This document shows positions 22,597-30,396 of a stretch of 64,000 nt of DNA, piece by piece (the first letter of the stretch is position 1; each line of letters opens with the position of its first letter). A program made the position numbers and the translations under genes. The notes beneath the pieces are model-generated. The model was not told where the DNA came from, did not search any database, and was given only the letters and a program-made list of their open reading frames with translations. Location: assembly GCA_016703005.1 (NCBI GenBank), contig JADJCX010000034.1, positions 1 to 64,000 on the forward strand, given 5' to 3'. This DNA comes from Flavobacteriales bacterium. GTDB taxonomy: Bacteria; Bacteroidota; Bacteroidia; Flavobacteriales_F; PHOS-HE28.

Positions 22597-23337
22597 ATGC
22601 GTATTCTCTTCCATATCGGCCGTTATTTCCAGCTCATGGGCGAGGTTTTCGGCCGCCCGGAGCGCCTCGGGGTCTATTGGCGGCGCATCATTGAGGAGAT
22701 CGACCTTTTAGGGGTGAAGAGCTTGGGCATCGTGGCCATGCTCAGCGCGTTCATGGGCGCGGTCATCGCCCTGCAGACCAAGAGCAACATCAACAGCCCG
22801 CTTATTTCCGACACGCTGGTGGGCTTCGCCACCCGGCAAAGCACCATCTTGGAATTCAGCCCCACCATCATTGCCCTGATCCTGGCCGGCAAGGTGGGCA
22901 GCACAGTGGCCGCAGAGATCGGCAGCATGCGGGTGAAGGAACAGATCGATGCCTTGGACATAATGGGCGTCAATAGTGCGGGGTACCTCATCCTGCCGAA
23001 GGTGATCGCCGCCGTGCTCATTTTCCCCTTCCTCATCATCATGAGCATGTTCCTGAGCGTGTTCGGTGGTTATCTCATCGTGGCGGCCACGGGCATCATC
23101 AGCACATCCGCCTACCAAACCGGCATCCGTATGGATTTCATGCCGTTCAGCATCACCTACGCGCTCATCAAAACGGAGGTGTTCGCCTTCATCATCACCA
23201 CTGTTAGCGGCTACCACGGTTACTACACCCAAGGTGGAACGCGCGAGGTGGGTATCAGCAGTACCACGGCCGTGGTGTACAGCATCGTGGCCATCATCAT
23301 CAGCAACTTCGTGCTCACCAAACTCCTGCTCGCGTGA
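22597..23337 (+). CDS. mlaE: MlaE-family lipid ABC transporter permease
   Basis: A 246-residue permease of the Mla (maintenance of outer-membrane lipid asymmetry) type. Conserved features are GVKSLGIVAMLSAFMGAVIA, the cytoplasmic coupling region ILEFSPTIIALILAGKVGST with VAAEIGSMRVKEQIDAL, and MGVNSAGYLILPKVIA. Five to six hydrophobic segments are visible. It moves phospholipids between membranes with MlaF and an MCE-domain protein, which is not in this window. The end overlaps the mlaF GTG start by 4 bp. Start chosen at 22597 because the first 49 residues of the longer frame are non-conserved. Confidence 0.95.
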   Translation: MRILFHIGRYFQLMGEVFGRPERLGVYWRRIIEEIDLLGVKSLGIVAMLSAFMGAVIALQTKSNINSPLISDTLVGFATRQSTILEFSPTIIALILAGKVGSTVAAEIGSMRVKEQIDALDIMGVNSAGYLILPKVIAAVLIFPFLIIMSMFLSVFGGYLIVAATGIISTSAYQTGIRMDFMPFSITYALIKTEVFAFIITTVSGYHGYYTQGGTREVGISSTTAVVYSIVAIIISNFVLTKLLLA

Positions 23338-24095
23338 TCGAGGTGAAGGGATTGAGCAAGCGGTTCGGTAGCACGCAGGTGCTCACCGATATCAGCGCCG
23401 TGTTCAAGCCGGGCATGATCAATCAGGTGATCGGCAAGAGCGGTAGCGGTAAGAGCGTACTGGCCAAATGCATCGTGGGCTTGCATGTGCCCGAGGAAGG
23501 GGAGGTGTTGTACGACGGTCGTTCCTTCCACCACTTGGAGAAGGATGAGAAGCGCCAAGTGCGGCAGGAGATCGGAATGTTGTTCCAAGGCAGTGCGCTG
23601 TTCGATTCGCTTACCGTGATCGAGAACGTGATGTTCCCGCTGCGCATGTTCGGTGTGATGGAACCCGGCGCCATGCGCGAACGAGCGGAGCTGTGCCTGC
23701 AACGCGTGAGCATAGAGCCGGAGAAGAACAAGCTCTTCCCCAGCGAGATCAGCGGAGGCATGCAGAAACGCGTGGGCATTGCCCGCGCTATCGCCATGCA
23801 ACCGAAGTACCTGCTGTGCGATGAGCCGAACAGTGGTTTGGATCCGCAGACGAGCATTGTCATCGATCAGTTGATCGCTGAACTCACGGAGGAATACGGC
23901 ATCACTACCATCGTCATCACGCACGACATGAACAGCGTGATGGAGACCGGCGATAACATCATCTTCATCCACGAAGGCCGCAAGCACTGGCAAGGCGGCC
24001 GTGAGGAGTTGTTGCACACCGACAACCCTGAGTTGAGCGCATTCGTGTACGCCAGCGGATTGATGAAACGCGTAAAGAAGGCGATGGGCGGGTAG
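23334..24095 (+). CDS. mlaF: MlaF-family lipid ABC transporter ATPase
   Basis: A 253-residue ABC ATPase beginning with GTG at 23334. Motifs: Walker A GKSGSGKSV, Q-loop MLFQGSALFDSLTV, signature ISGGMQKRVGIARAIA, Walker B YLLCDEPNSGLDP and H-loop VITHDMNSVM. The LFDSLTV and ENVMFPLR blocks are characteristic of MlaF over other ABC proteins. It pairs with MlaE upstream. A strong hairpin (24151-24186) follows and ends the unit. Confidence 0.95.
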   Translation: MIEVKGLSKRFGSTQVLTDISAVFKPGMINQVIGKSGSGKSVLAKCIVGLHVPEEGEVLYDGRSFHHLEKDEKRQVRQEIGMLFQGSALFDSLTVIENVMFPLRMFGVMEPGAMRERAELCLQRVSIEPEKNKLFPSEISGGMQKRVGIARAIAMQPKYLLCDEPNSGLDPQTSIVIDQLIAELTEEYGITTIVITHDMNSVMETGDNIIFIHEGRKHWQGGREELLHTDNPELSAFVYASGLMKRVKKAMGG

Positions 24096-24150
24096 GGGCG
24101 AGGGTTCCCGCGCACACCCGCCGCCGCCCGCATTCACATCGCCTAAAACG

Positions 24151-24186
24151 AAAAACCCCCGCACCGAACATCCGGCGCGGGGGTTC
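24151..24186. terminator. Bidirectional intrinsic terminator (mlaF / T9SS protein 1)
   Basis: AACCCCCGC at 24154-24162 pairs with GCGGGGGTT at 24177-24185 around a 14-base loop, and the plus strand has AAAAA before it. It lies between the convergent mlaF (+) and the secreted protein gene (-), so it can end both transcripts. Confidence 0.75.
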
Positions 24187-24204
24187 TGCATTCACCTGGC
24201 CCGA

Positions 24205-26016
24205 TCAGTTGCGCACCAACAGTCCCGTGCGGCGTTGACCATCGGAACTGAGCGTCCACGTGTAGGTGCCTGCTGACAAGTTGCGCCCGTCAACGTCCAC
24301 CAGTTGTTGTCCGGCGACGCGCTTGCCGAGATCACTGTTCAACACCAAACGGCCTGACATGTCGCGCACTTCCAGTTGCACACGAGCGCGTTGCCCCAGT
24401 GTGAAGCTGAGTACAGCGCTGCCTTCCGTCGGGTTCGGGGTAACCACCGCACCATCGGCGATGCTGCCTACTTCCCCAATGCCCGTGGTGTTCTCGAAGA
24501 TGGCGCGCACCATCGGTGTCTTGGTCACATAGAAAATGTCACCGGGGACAGGGTAGTTGATGATGCTGACCTGCGCTGCACTATTGCCACTGGTGGCGAA
24601 CGATACTTGCTCGGAACCGCCGTAGGAGCCGGCCATCACCAGTACCACCGTTCCTGCCGACAATTGCAACGGCGCGTTCAGCGGGATATCAACGAACGAA
24701 GTGCCGCCCAATGGGTTCAGGTCGGCAAGCGTCACTTCGTAGTCGGCCGTCAGGTCGATCTGCGCGGGTGGGTTCTGGTCGTCGTAGATGATCCCATAGA
24801 TCAGCGCGCCCACGACCGTGTTCTCGTGCAACGCAACACGCACGCTCAAGAGATCCTGATCCTGGAACAGTTCATAGTAGTTGCCCACTTCGAACTGGTC
24901 GCCCACGTTATCGATGCCTTGCTCCAAGTACTGCTGCACCGTGCCGTCGTCGTGTGCGAATACATCGCTGCTCACTTGGAAGGTCATCGACCGGTCGTTG
25001 TCGCTCGGGTCGTCGTCCACTTCGTTCTGCGACGCATGGAATTCAACTTCATACAAGCCGATCGCCGCGGAAGGCGTGAACCCATCGTTGGCTACGGGCG
25101 CCAGTTCAGCGGCAAGCAGATCACCAGCAACGGTATTGCCGGTGTACTCAGGTCCGCCCGGGCCCGTCACATCCACGCCGAACGTCACATCGGTCTGGGT
25201 CGCGTAGCCTTTGTTTTTAATGTCGGTCTTCAGCTGCATGGGCCGCACTTGCTCTTGCGGGTAGATGGAGTATTCGATCTCGGAGAACCCCGTGTTGGCG
25301 AAGTCGAAGTTGGTGTAGTGCGTGTTGAGCAGCGCGATATCGTTCGCCTCCAGATCCGTGATGTGGACGTTGTCCACCTGCCAGCCATAATCCCAGATCG
25401 CGGAATACCGGAAGCCGATCTGCACAGTGCTGGGCCCCAGCGCCACCCAGTCGCTGATGTTGAGATCGATCAGCTCAGGGTTGGGGCGACCATCGCGGCC
25501 CACATCATCGTTGATCGCGATCTGGTTCCAGTTCAGGCCGCCGTCCACGGTGATGCCCACGTATGTGGTGTCGTTCTGGAATTCCTGGAAATACTGTTCG
25601 AATTCCAGCTTCAGGTATTGAGGTGCAAGGCTCAGGTCGATCACCGGCGAGATCAGCCACGTGTTGGTTTCCGTTCCGTTCTGCCCCAGGAAGTCATCGT
25701 CGATGATCGCCCAGCCACCGGTGGTGGTACCGAGCGGTGGCACCGGATAGGTGCTGGTGGTGGTGCCGGGGCCGACATCGGTCCACGTCCAATCCAAGTT
25801 GCCCAAGTCGTTCACAACGGTCCAACCGTTGAGGCTGCTGGTGAATTCCTCGGTGTAGTAGTCGAGGCTTTTGGCCCGGGCTGCCGGTGCGGTGGACGTT
25901 GCAACGACGTTCCCCGAGTGCTTGCCTTCGGGGTGTGGAAGGAAGGGGGTGTGCGGTTGTTGCGCCAATGCCATTGCAGGAGCCAACAGCATAGCGCTGA
26001 TGTAGATGTACTTCAT
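24205..26016 (-). CDS. Secreted protein with T9SS C-terminal sorting domain (paralogue 1 of 3)
   Basis: A 603-residue extracellular or surface protein. It has a signal peptide (MKYIYISAMLLAPAMALAQ), then a jelly-roll/MAM-like domain at about residues 50-210 (EEFTSSLNGWTVVND, YLKLEFEQYFQEFQND, YGWQVDNVHITDLEAND). An Ig-like/CARDB-type stretch follows (NKGYATQTDVTFGVDVTGP), then a conserved module ending VTKTPMVRAIF. The last 75 residues are a type IX sorting domain (PNPTEGSAVLSFTLG, VRDMSGRLVL, LSAGTYTWTL, final GLLVRN). Such domains are removed by PorU when cargo reaches the surface. Two close relatives follow upstream on the same strand. Specific ligand or enzyme activity is not visible. Confidence 0.92.
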   Translation of the reverse strand: MKYIYISAMLLAPAMALAQQPHTPFLPHPEGKHSGNVVATSTAPAARAKSLDYYTEEFTSSLNGWTVVNDLGNLDWTWTDVGPGTTTSTYPVPPLGTTTGGWAIIDDDFLGQNGTETNTWLISPVIDLSLAPQYLKLEFEQYFQEFQNDTTYVGITVDGGLNWNQIAINDDVGRDGRPNPELIDLNISDWVALGPSTVQIGFRYSAIWDYGWQVDNVHITDLEANDIALLNTHYTNFDFANTGFSEIEYSIYPQEQVRPMQLKTDIKNKGYATQTDVTFGVDVTGPGGPEYTGNTVAGDLLAAELAPVANDGFTPSAAIGLYEVEFHASQNEVDDDPSDNDRSMTFQVSSDVFAHDDGTVQQYLEQGIDNVGDQFEVGNYYELFQDQDLLSVRVALHENTVVGALIYGIIYDDQNPPAQIDLTADYEVTLADLNPLGGTSFVDIPLNAPLQLSAGTVVLVMAGSYGGSEQVSFATSGNSAAQVSIINYPVPGDIFYVTKTPMVRAIFENTTGIGEVGSIADGAVVTPNPTEGSAVLSFTLGQRARVQLEVRDMSGRLVLNSDLGKRVAGQQLVDVDGRNLSAGTYTWTLSSDGQRRTGLLVRN

Positions 26017-26135
26017 GTCAACAAGGGTTTGACCGGAAATGTAATCGCGCGCTTCACCGCCCGTTCACCCTGGACCGCGGGAACGTGTCGAATGGTGAAA
26101 TGTGGTTCATCCGGTGTATCGAGTGACCCAAATGA

Positions 26136-26168
26136 GAAAGGCCCCTCGACATCGTCGAAGGGCCTTTC
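26136..26168. terminator. Intrinsic terminator between T9SS proteins 1 and 2
   Basis: GAAAGGCCC at 26136-26144 pairs with GGGCCTTTC at 26160-26168, extended inside by TCGAC / GTCGA. On the minus strand the stem precedes CTCATT. It follows the stop of the second paralogue (26193), so the three paralogues are probably separate transcripts. Confidence 0.7.
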
Positions 26169-26192
26169 GTCAATTGACGTTTTATCGGCGGA

Positions 26193-28073
26193 TCACTTTC
26201 CGGCCTTCAACAGCTTAACGCTGGCTGCAGCACCGTTGCTAACAACGCGCACCATGTAGTGGCCAGCGGCCAAACCGGTACCATCGATCTCGATGTTCTG
26301 GATGCCAGCACCCAAGTTGCCCATGTCAACGCTGCGCAGCACGCGGCCGCTTACATCGACCAAGGTCCAGGAAGCCTGTCCGCCATCGTGCTGGAAACGC
26401 ACGGTGGTAGCATCGGTGAACACGGAAGGAGCAGCGCGCAACGCGAGTTCACGAGCGGCTTCCTCGTCAATGCCCACAGCAGGGTCGAAGTTCATGCGCA
26501 CCATCGGGGTGGTGGTGGTGAAGTACCAATCAACACCGTTCGGTCCGTCGAAGAAGATGAAAGAGGTCTGGTCGGCGCTCACACCATTGCTACCGGTGCG
26601 CAGGTTGGTGCCACCGAAATGTTCCACACAAACCATGTACGGGGTTTCAGCATCCAGGGTCACCGGGTTGGCGAACACGAGGTTCACGAATTTGGTTCCA
26701 GCAGCGCTGTTCAAGTCGCCCGATTGCAGTTCGTATTCCTCCGTGTTGTCCACCAAGGTGAAGTCAGCATCCACCAAGCGCACCGATCCGCGTACCACGC
26801 TGCCGGCCATGCCAGCGCCCGAGCGGAAAGCAACGCTCACAGCGGTCAACTCCACTTCGTTCTTGATGTGGAACAGGTTGCCCAACTCGTAAGGTCCGGA
26901 AGCATCATCACCGGTTTCGAAGCCGCTTGCTACGCCACCATCGCGGCCATAGCTGTACTGGCTCACGCTGAACTCGCTGGTGGCCGTGTTGTCACCCGGG
27001 GTCAACTCGCTCACCGCAGAGGCGATGGAGTACTCGCAATCGTAGGTGCCTTCAACGGCAGGTGGCGTGAAGTCGGGGCTCACGAAGAAGGTTTGGATGG
27101 AGCCGGGAGGGCAGGCTACGATCTGGTCTTGGTCCAGAACCGTGTTAGCACCTTCGGTCACTTTGAAGTTCGCCGTTACGCCGGTCTGGTCGGCCGATCC
27201 GTTGTTGAGAACGGTCATGTTCAACGGAACCGGACGCAATTGTGAGTACGGGTAAACGGTGTACTGCAGTGAGTCGTAGCCGAACGACAGGTCAAGATCG
27301 AAGCTGTGGTTGGCGGCGCTCATCATCATGAGGTCATAGTCGAACACCTCGATCAGTTTCACATCGTCCACTTGCCAGTGGTAGTGCGAGCTGCCGGATG
27401 CGGTGCCGTCCCACACGAAGCGGAAACGCGCCTGAGCAGGGTTCGCGGCGATGCCGCCGGTAATGTTCGCCGACCCGGTGATCGTGCCTTCGTCCACGTT
27501 GACCGCGGCGGTGATCACAGGGATGCTGATGGGCCACGTGGCACCGCCATCACTGCTCACTTCCACACGTTGTGGAGCAGCGCTGCAGCACCAACGCTGC
27601 GATTGTTCGAAGTCCACGCGCACATACGGCGTAGCGGTGAGGTCGATGATCGGCGAAACCAAGGCGCCGTACCAGCTGGTAGGAGCTGCAACGATCGTGG
27701 TATCCGCCCAGTTCGTATTGCCGGAGTCAGCTTGGAAGATCATGAAGCCGTTGGCGGCCGTGGTGCTTTCGATCACCTCGGTGTTGTTACTATACGCGCC
27801 GTTCGGGCCAGTGTGGCTGTATACCCACCAATTGCCGTCGGCCTCGCCGGTCGTCCATGCGCCGGAAGGGTTGTTGCCAGCGAACCCGTTGGCGAAGTCC
27901 TCGGTCCAAACCGTATCGCCGGCGGCCTTGGCCATGTTCTGCGGTGCATCCACGATGGTATGCGCAGGCTTCAGGCTGGTAAGGCCATGCTTCGAGGCGC
28001 GTGGGGCAGCGTACTGCGCCTGTGCGGCCGTCGATACCGCCACCAGCATCAATGCGGTGTATTTCAGTTTCAT
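26193..28073 (-). CDS. Secreted protein with T9SS C-terminal sorting domain (paralogue 2 of 3)
   Basis: A 626-residue paralogue with the same layout as its neighbours. It has a signal peptide (MKLKYTALMLVAVSTAAQAQ), a jelly-roll domain (TEDFANGFAGNNPSGAW, RVDFEQSQRWCCSAAPQRVE, HYHWQVDDVKLIEVFDYD) and CARDB-like strands (LNNGSADQTGVTANFKV). The module ending TTTTPMVRMNFDP follows, then a T9SS tail (FTDATTVRFQHDGG, LVDVSGRVLRSVDM, GLAAGHYMVRVVS). The Cys pair WCC in the first domain is not shared with paralogue 1. A TACATTCG box lies about 29 bases upstream of the ATG. Confidence 0.92.
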   Translation of the reverse strand: MKLKYTALMLVAVSTAAQAQYAAPRASKHGLTSLKPAHTIVDAPQNMAKAAGDTVWTEDFANGFAGNNPSGAWTTGEADGNWWVYSHTGPNGAYSNNTEVIESTTAANGFMIFQADSGNTNWADTTIVAAPTSWYGALVSPIIDLTATPYVRVDFEQSQRWCCSAAPQRVEVSSDGGATWPISIPVITAAVNVDEGTITGSANITGGIAANPAQARFRFVWDGTASGSSHYHWQVDDVKLIEVFDYDLMMMSAANHSFDLDLSFGYDSLQYTVYPYSQLRPVPLNMTVLNNGSADQTGVTANFKVTEGANTVLDQDQIVACPPGSIQTFFVSPDFTPPAVEGTYDCEYSIASAVSELTPGDNTATSEFSVSQYSYGRDGGVASGFETGDDASGPYELGNLFHIKNEVELTAVSVAFRSGAGMAGSVVRGSVRLVDADFTLVDNTEEYELQSGDLNSAAGTKFVNLVFANPVTLDAETPYMVCVEHFGGTNLRTGSNGVSADQTSFIFFDGPNGVDWYFTTTTPMVRMNFDPAVGIDEEAARELALRAAPSVFTDATTVRFQHDGGQASWTLVDVSGRVLRSVDMGNLGAGIQNIEIDGTGLAAGHYMVRVVSNGAAASVKLLKAGK

Positions 28074-28102
28074 GTTCGTTTGGTTGTTGTGTTGAAGGGT
28101 TG

Positions 28103-28110
28103 CGAATGTA
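28103..28110 (-). promoter_or_regulatory. Predicted -7 box TACATTCG for T9SS protein 2
   Basis: The minus strand reads TACATTCG (TAnnTTCG) 29 bases before the ATG at 28073. The leader between them is AC-rich (CAACACAACAACCAAACG), unstructured and without a Shine-Dalgarno sequence, as is usual for highly expressed Bacteroidota genes. Confidence 0.4.
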
Positions 28111-28281
28111 ACCGGAAGGTCGTTTCGGCCGCCCGACCCATACCCGGCTTGGGGCCGAAGGTGCGACCAAACGTTCGACGACGATCAGCCTCGTTCCGCT
28201 GCCCTTCGCTTTACAAAAGGACCCTGCCCATTTACATGTCAGACGGACGATATTCCCGGGTTCGGGAGGTGGGGCCCGTGC

Positions 28282-30130
28282 TCATTCCTTTACCAGCCTG
28301 AGGGAAACATGCTCCGTACCGGTAACCAAATGGCAGATGTAGGTGCCGGCCGCATGGCCTTGGAGGTCAATGGTGGTTTGATGCACGCCCGGACCTTGGG
28401 TGCCCCGGTCAATGGTTAGGACCTTTCGCCCCAGAGCATCGGTGACCTCTAACCGGACATCGGCGCCCTCGCTCAACATGTACCGAAGCGTAGTACCGTC
28501 CGAAAAGACGCTGGGCATTGCTGAGACACCGGTCACAGTGGCGACTTCCGCCACCGATACTGCAGGCGATAAGTTCATGCGCACCATGGGCGTATTGGTA
28601 ACGTAGAACCAACTGTTGGCAGCGTAATCGAAGAGCAAAGATGTCTGTTCGTAGCTCACTCCGCTCGTGGCGCACCACACTTCTTCGGTACCACCGAAGT
28701 GGTGCATGGTGATCAAGTAGTCAACGTCCACATCCAGCGGCAAAGGATCCGTGAGCCGAAGTGTGATGAATTTGGCTTCGCCCTGATCGTTGAGGTCGCT
28801 GGGCAGCACGAAGTACTCTTCGGTTTCGGCAACGAAGTCGCGGTTCTCGTCATACACGGTGCCGCGTATCACGGCATCCACTTCGGTTTGGTTGGTCAGC
28901 GCCACGTCTATACCGAAAAGGGTGTTGTCCCAGTCTACCGTATGGAACCAATTCCCCAGCTCGTACTCGGCGCCTTGGTTGTCGTAGCCGCCGTCCATGG
29001 CACCGCCATCCCGAGCAAAGGCGTACTCGCTAACGGCGAACTCGTTTTGGATGGTGTTGTTATCGGGCTCGTCCTCGGCTTCGTTCTGTAACACGGTGTA
29101 GTTGATGATGTAGTCGCCGATGACCGAGGGCGGGGTGTAGCCCGTTATGGTGAAGCTGTCGGTCGCGATCGGTGCGAGATCAACGGCCGCGCTGGTCAGC
29201 GTGGCATCGTTCATGCCGGGGCCGTCTATCACCACTTGCAAGCGCACGTCGTGCTGTGTCTGCGAACCCGTATTGGTAACACGACCTCGGAACTTGAGTT
29301 CGCGCACTTCATTCTGCGGGTACACGGTGTAGGGAAGTCCACGGAAGTTCGTTTCGTTCAAGTCCCACGCGGCGTGGGTCACGCTCAACAAATAGAGGTC
29401 GTTCTCGTTCGCTTCGGACAACTCGATATCATCCACCTGCCAGCTATAGGTGTACCCCTCGGTGCTCACCCAACGGAAACGGATGCGGATGTCATTGCTG
29501 CCTCCATTCAACGCGTTGCTGATGTTGAGGGTGATCAGCTGCGAGGCCGGTGCGCCGGGTGTGCTCTGGTTGCCGGGCACTTCGGTGTTCACCGCGTAGG
29601 TCGTCCAGTTCAGGCCGCCATTGCCGCTCACCTCCACCGTCGTTTCATCATCGTTCAATTGTCGGAAGCTTTGCTCGAACGTCAGCAGCATGTATGCAAC
29701 TGTGTCCAAGCCGGTAATTGCGGGGCTGGTGATGCTCGTATTCTCGTCAACACCCGCCGTGCCACCAAGGTCGCTGTCGGCCACGATCCATTTGCCGCCG
29801 GGGAAACCCGTCGTGCTTTCCAATGGACCCGGGGTATAGCCACCTGTGTTGCCGGTGGTGGTCAGTTGCCAATCAACGTCCCCGGTGCTTGTGTTCACGG
29901 TCCATCCGTTCAGGCCATTCTCGAAATCCTCTGTCCACAGAGGCGCCGCTGGCGCGCAGTTGTTGGGCGGGATTGATCCGGCCACCACCCGACTTGGCGG
30001 ATGACACAGCTTCGGGTGCACCTTGTTTCAGGTGCCGGTCGGCAGGTCCCACTTGCGCGTTGAGGCCATTGAACGGCCAAGCGGTGAACAGTAGCAAGGC
30101 GGTGGTGTTGTAGAGAAGTTTGCGGCGCAT
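28282..30130 (-). CDS. Secreted protein with T9SS C-terminal sorting domain (paralogue 3 of 3), one frameshift
   Basis: About 615 residues. The signal peptide is in one frame from ATG 30130 (RRKLLYNTTALLLFTAWPF), and the rest is in another after a shift near 29965. The mature part matches the other paralogues: EDFENGLNGWTVNTSTGDVD, LLTFEQSFRQLNDDETTVEV, YSWQVDDIELSEANENDLYL, VTNTPMVRMNLSP. The T9SS tail has SVFSDGTTLRYMLSEG, VTDALGRKVLTID and HAAGTYICHLV. The break lies where the signal peptide meets the mature domain, so a real indel would abolish export. A read error is more likely. It is the most upstream of the three and is preceded by a hairpin at 30147-30165. Confidence 0.87.
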
Positions 30131-30146
30131 GGTCATCGGTTTCTGT

Positions 30147-30165
30147 GGGCGTGGTCTCCACGCCC
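30147..30165. repeat. Perfect short hairpin in the 5' region of T9SS protein 3
   Basis: GGGCGTGG-TCT-CCACGCCC is an 8-bp perfect stem with a 3-base loop, 17 bases upstream of the ATG at 30130. It resembles the REP-like hairpins at 13685-13749 in arm length and the GGGCG start. The 260 bp between this gene and gcvP hold no other clear feature. Confidence 0.45.
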
Positions 30166-30396
30166 GTACGGGTGGATGTTGTTGCCAGTACAAGGGGAAA
30201 CCGGCTATCGGCCGTGAACGTACCCGCGTGCAAAGCCGCAGTGGTAGCTGAATGTGACGCGCCGCGCGCCATGTGCCGTGGTGTTCGGCACAGCACAGAA
30301 TTCGAAAGCTATCGGGCCTTCGTGTGAAGGAAAGTTAAGAGGGGAGGAGCGGTGTGTGCGGTGATGAACGCACTCGGTCCCTCTATCGATTGTGGG

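Noticed and set aside
24376..26259. 627-codon open frame on the plus strand
   Set aside because: Complementary to T9SS protein 1 on the minus strand, which has a signal peptide, domains and sorting tail. The plus-strand product has biased Val/Arg/His composition and no domain.
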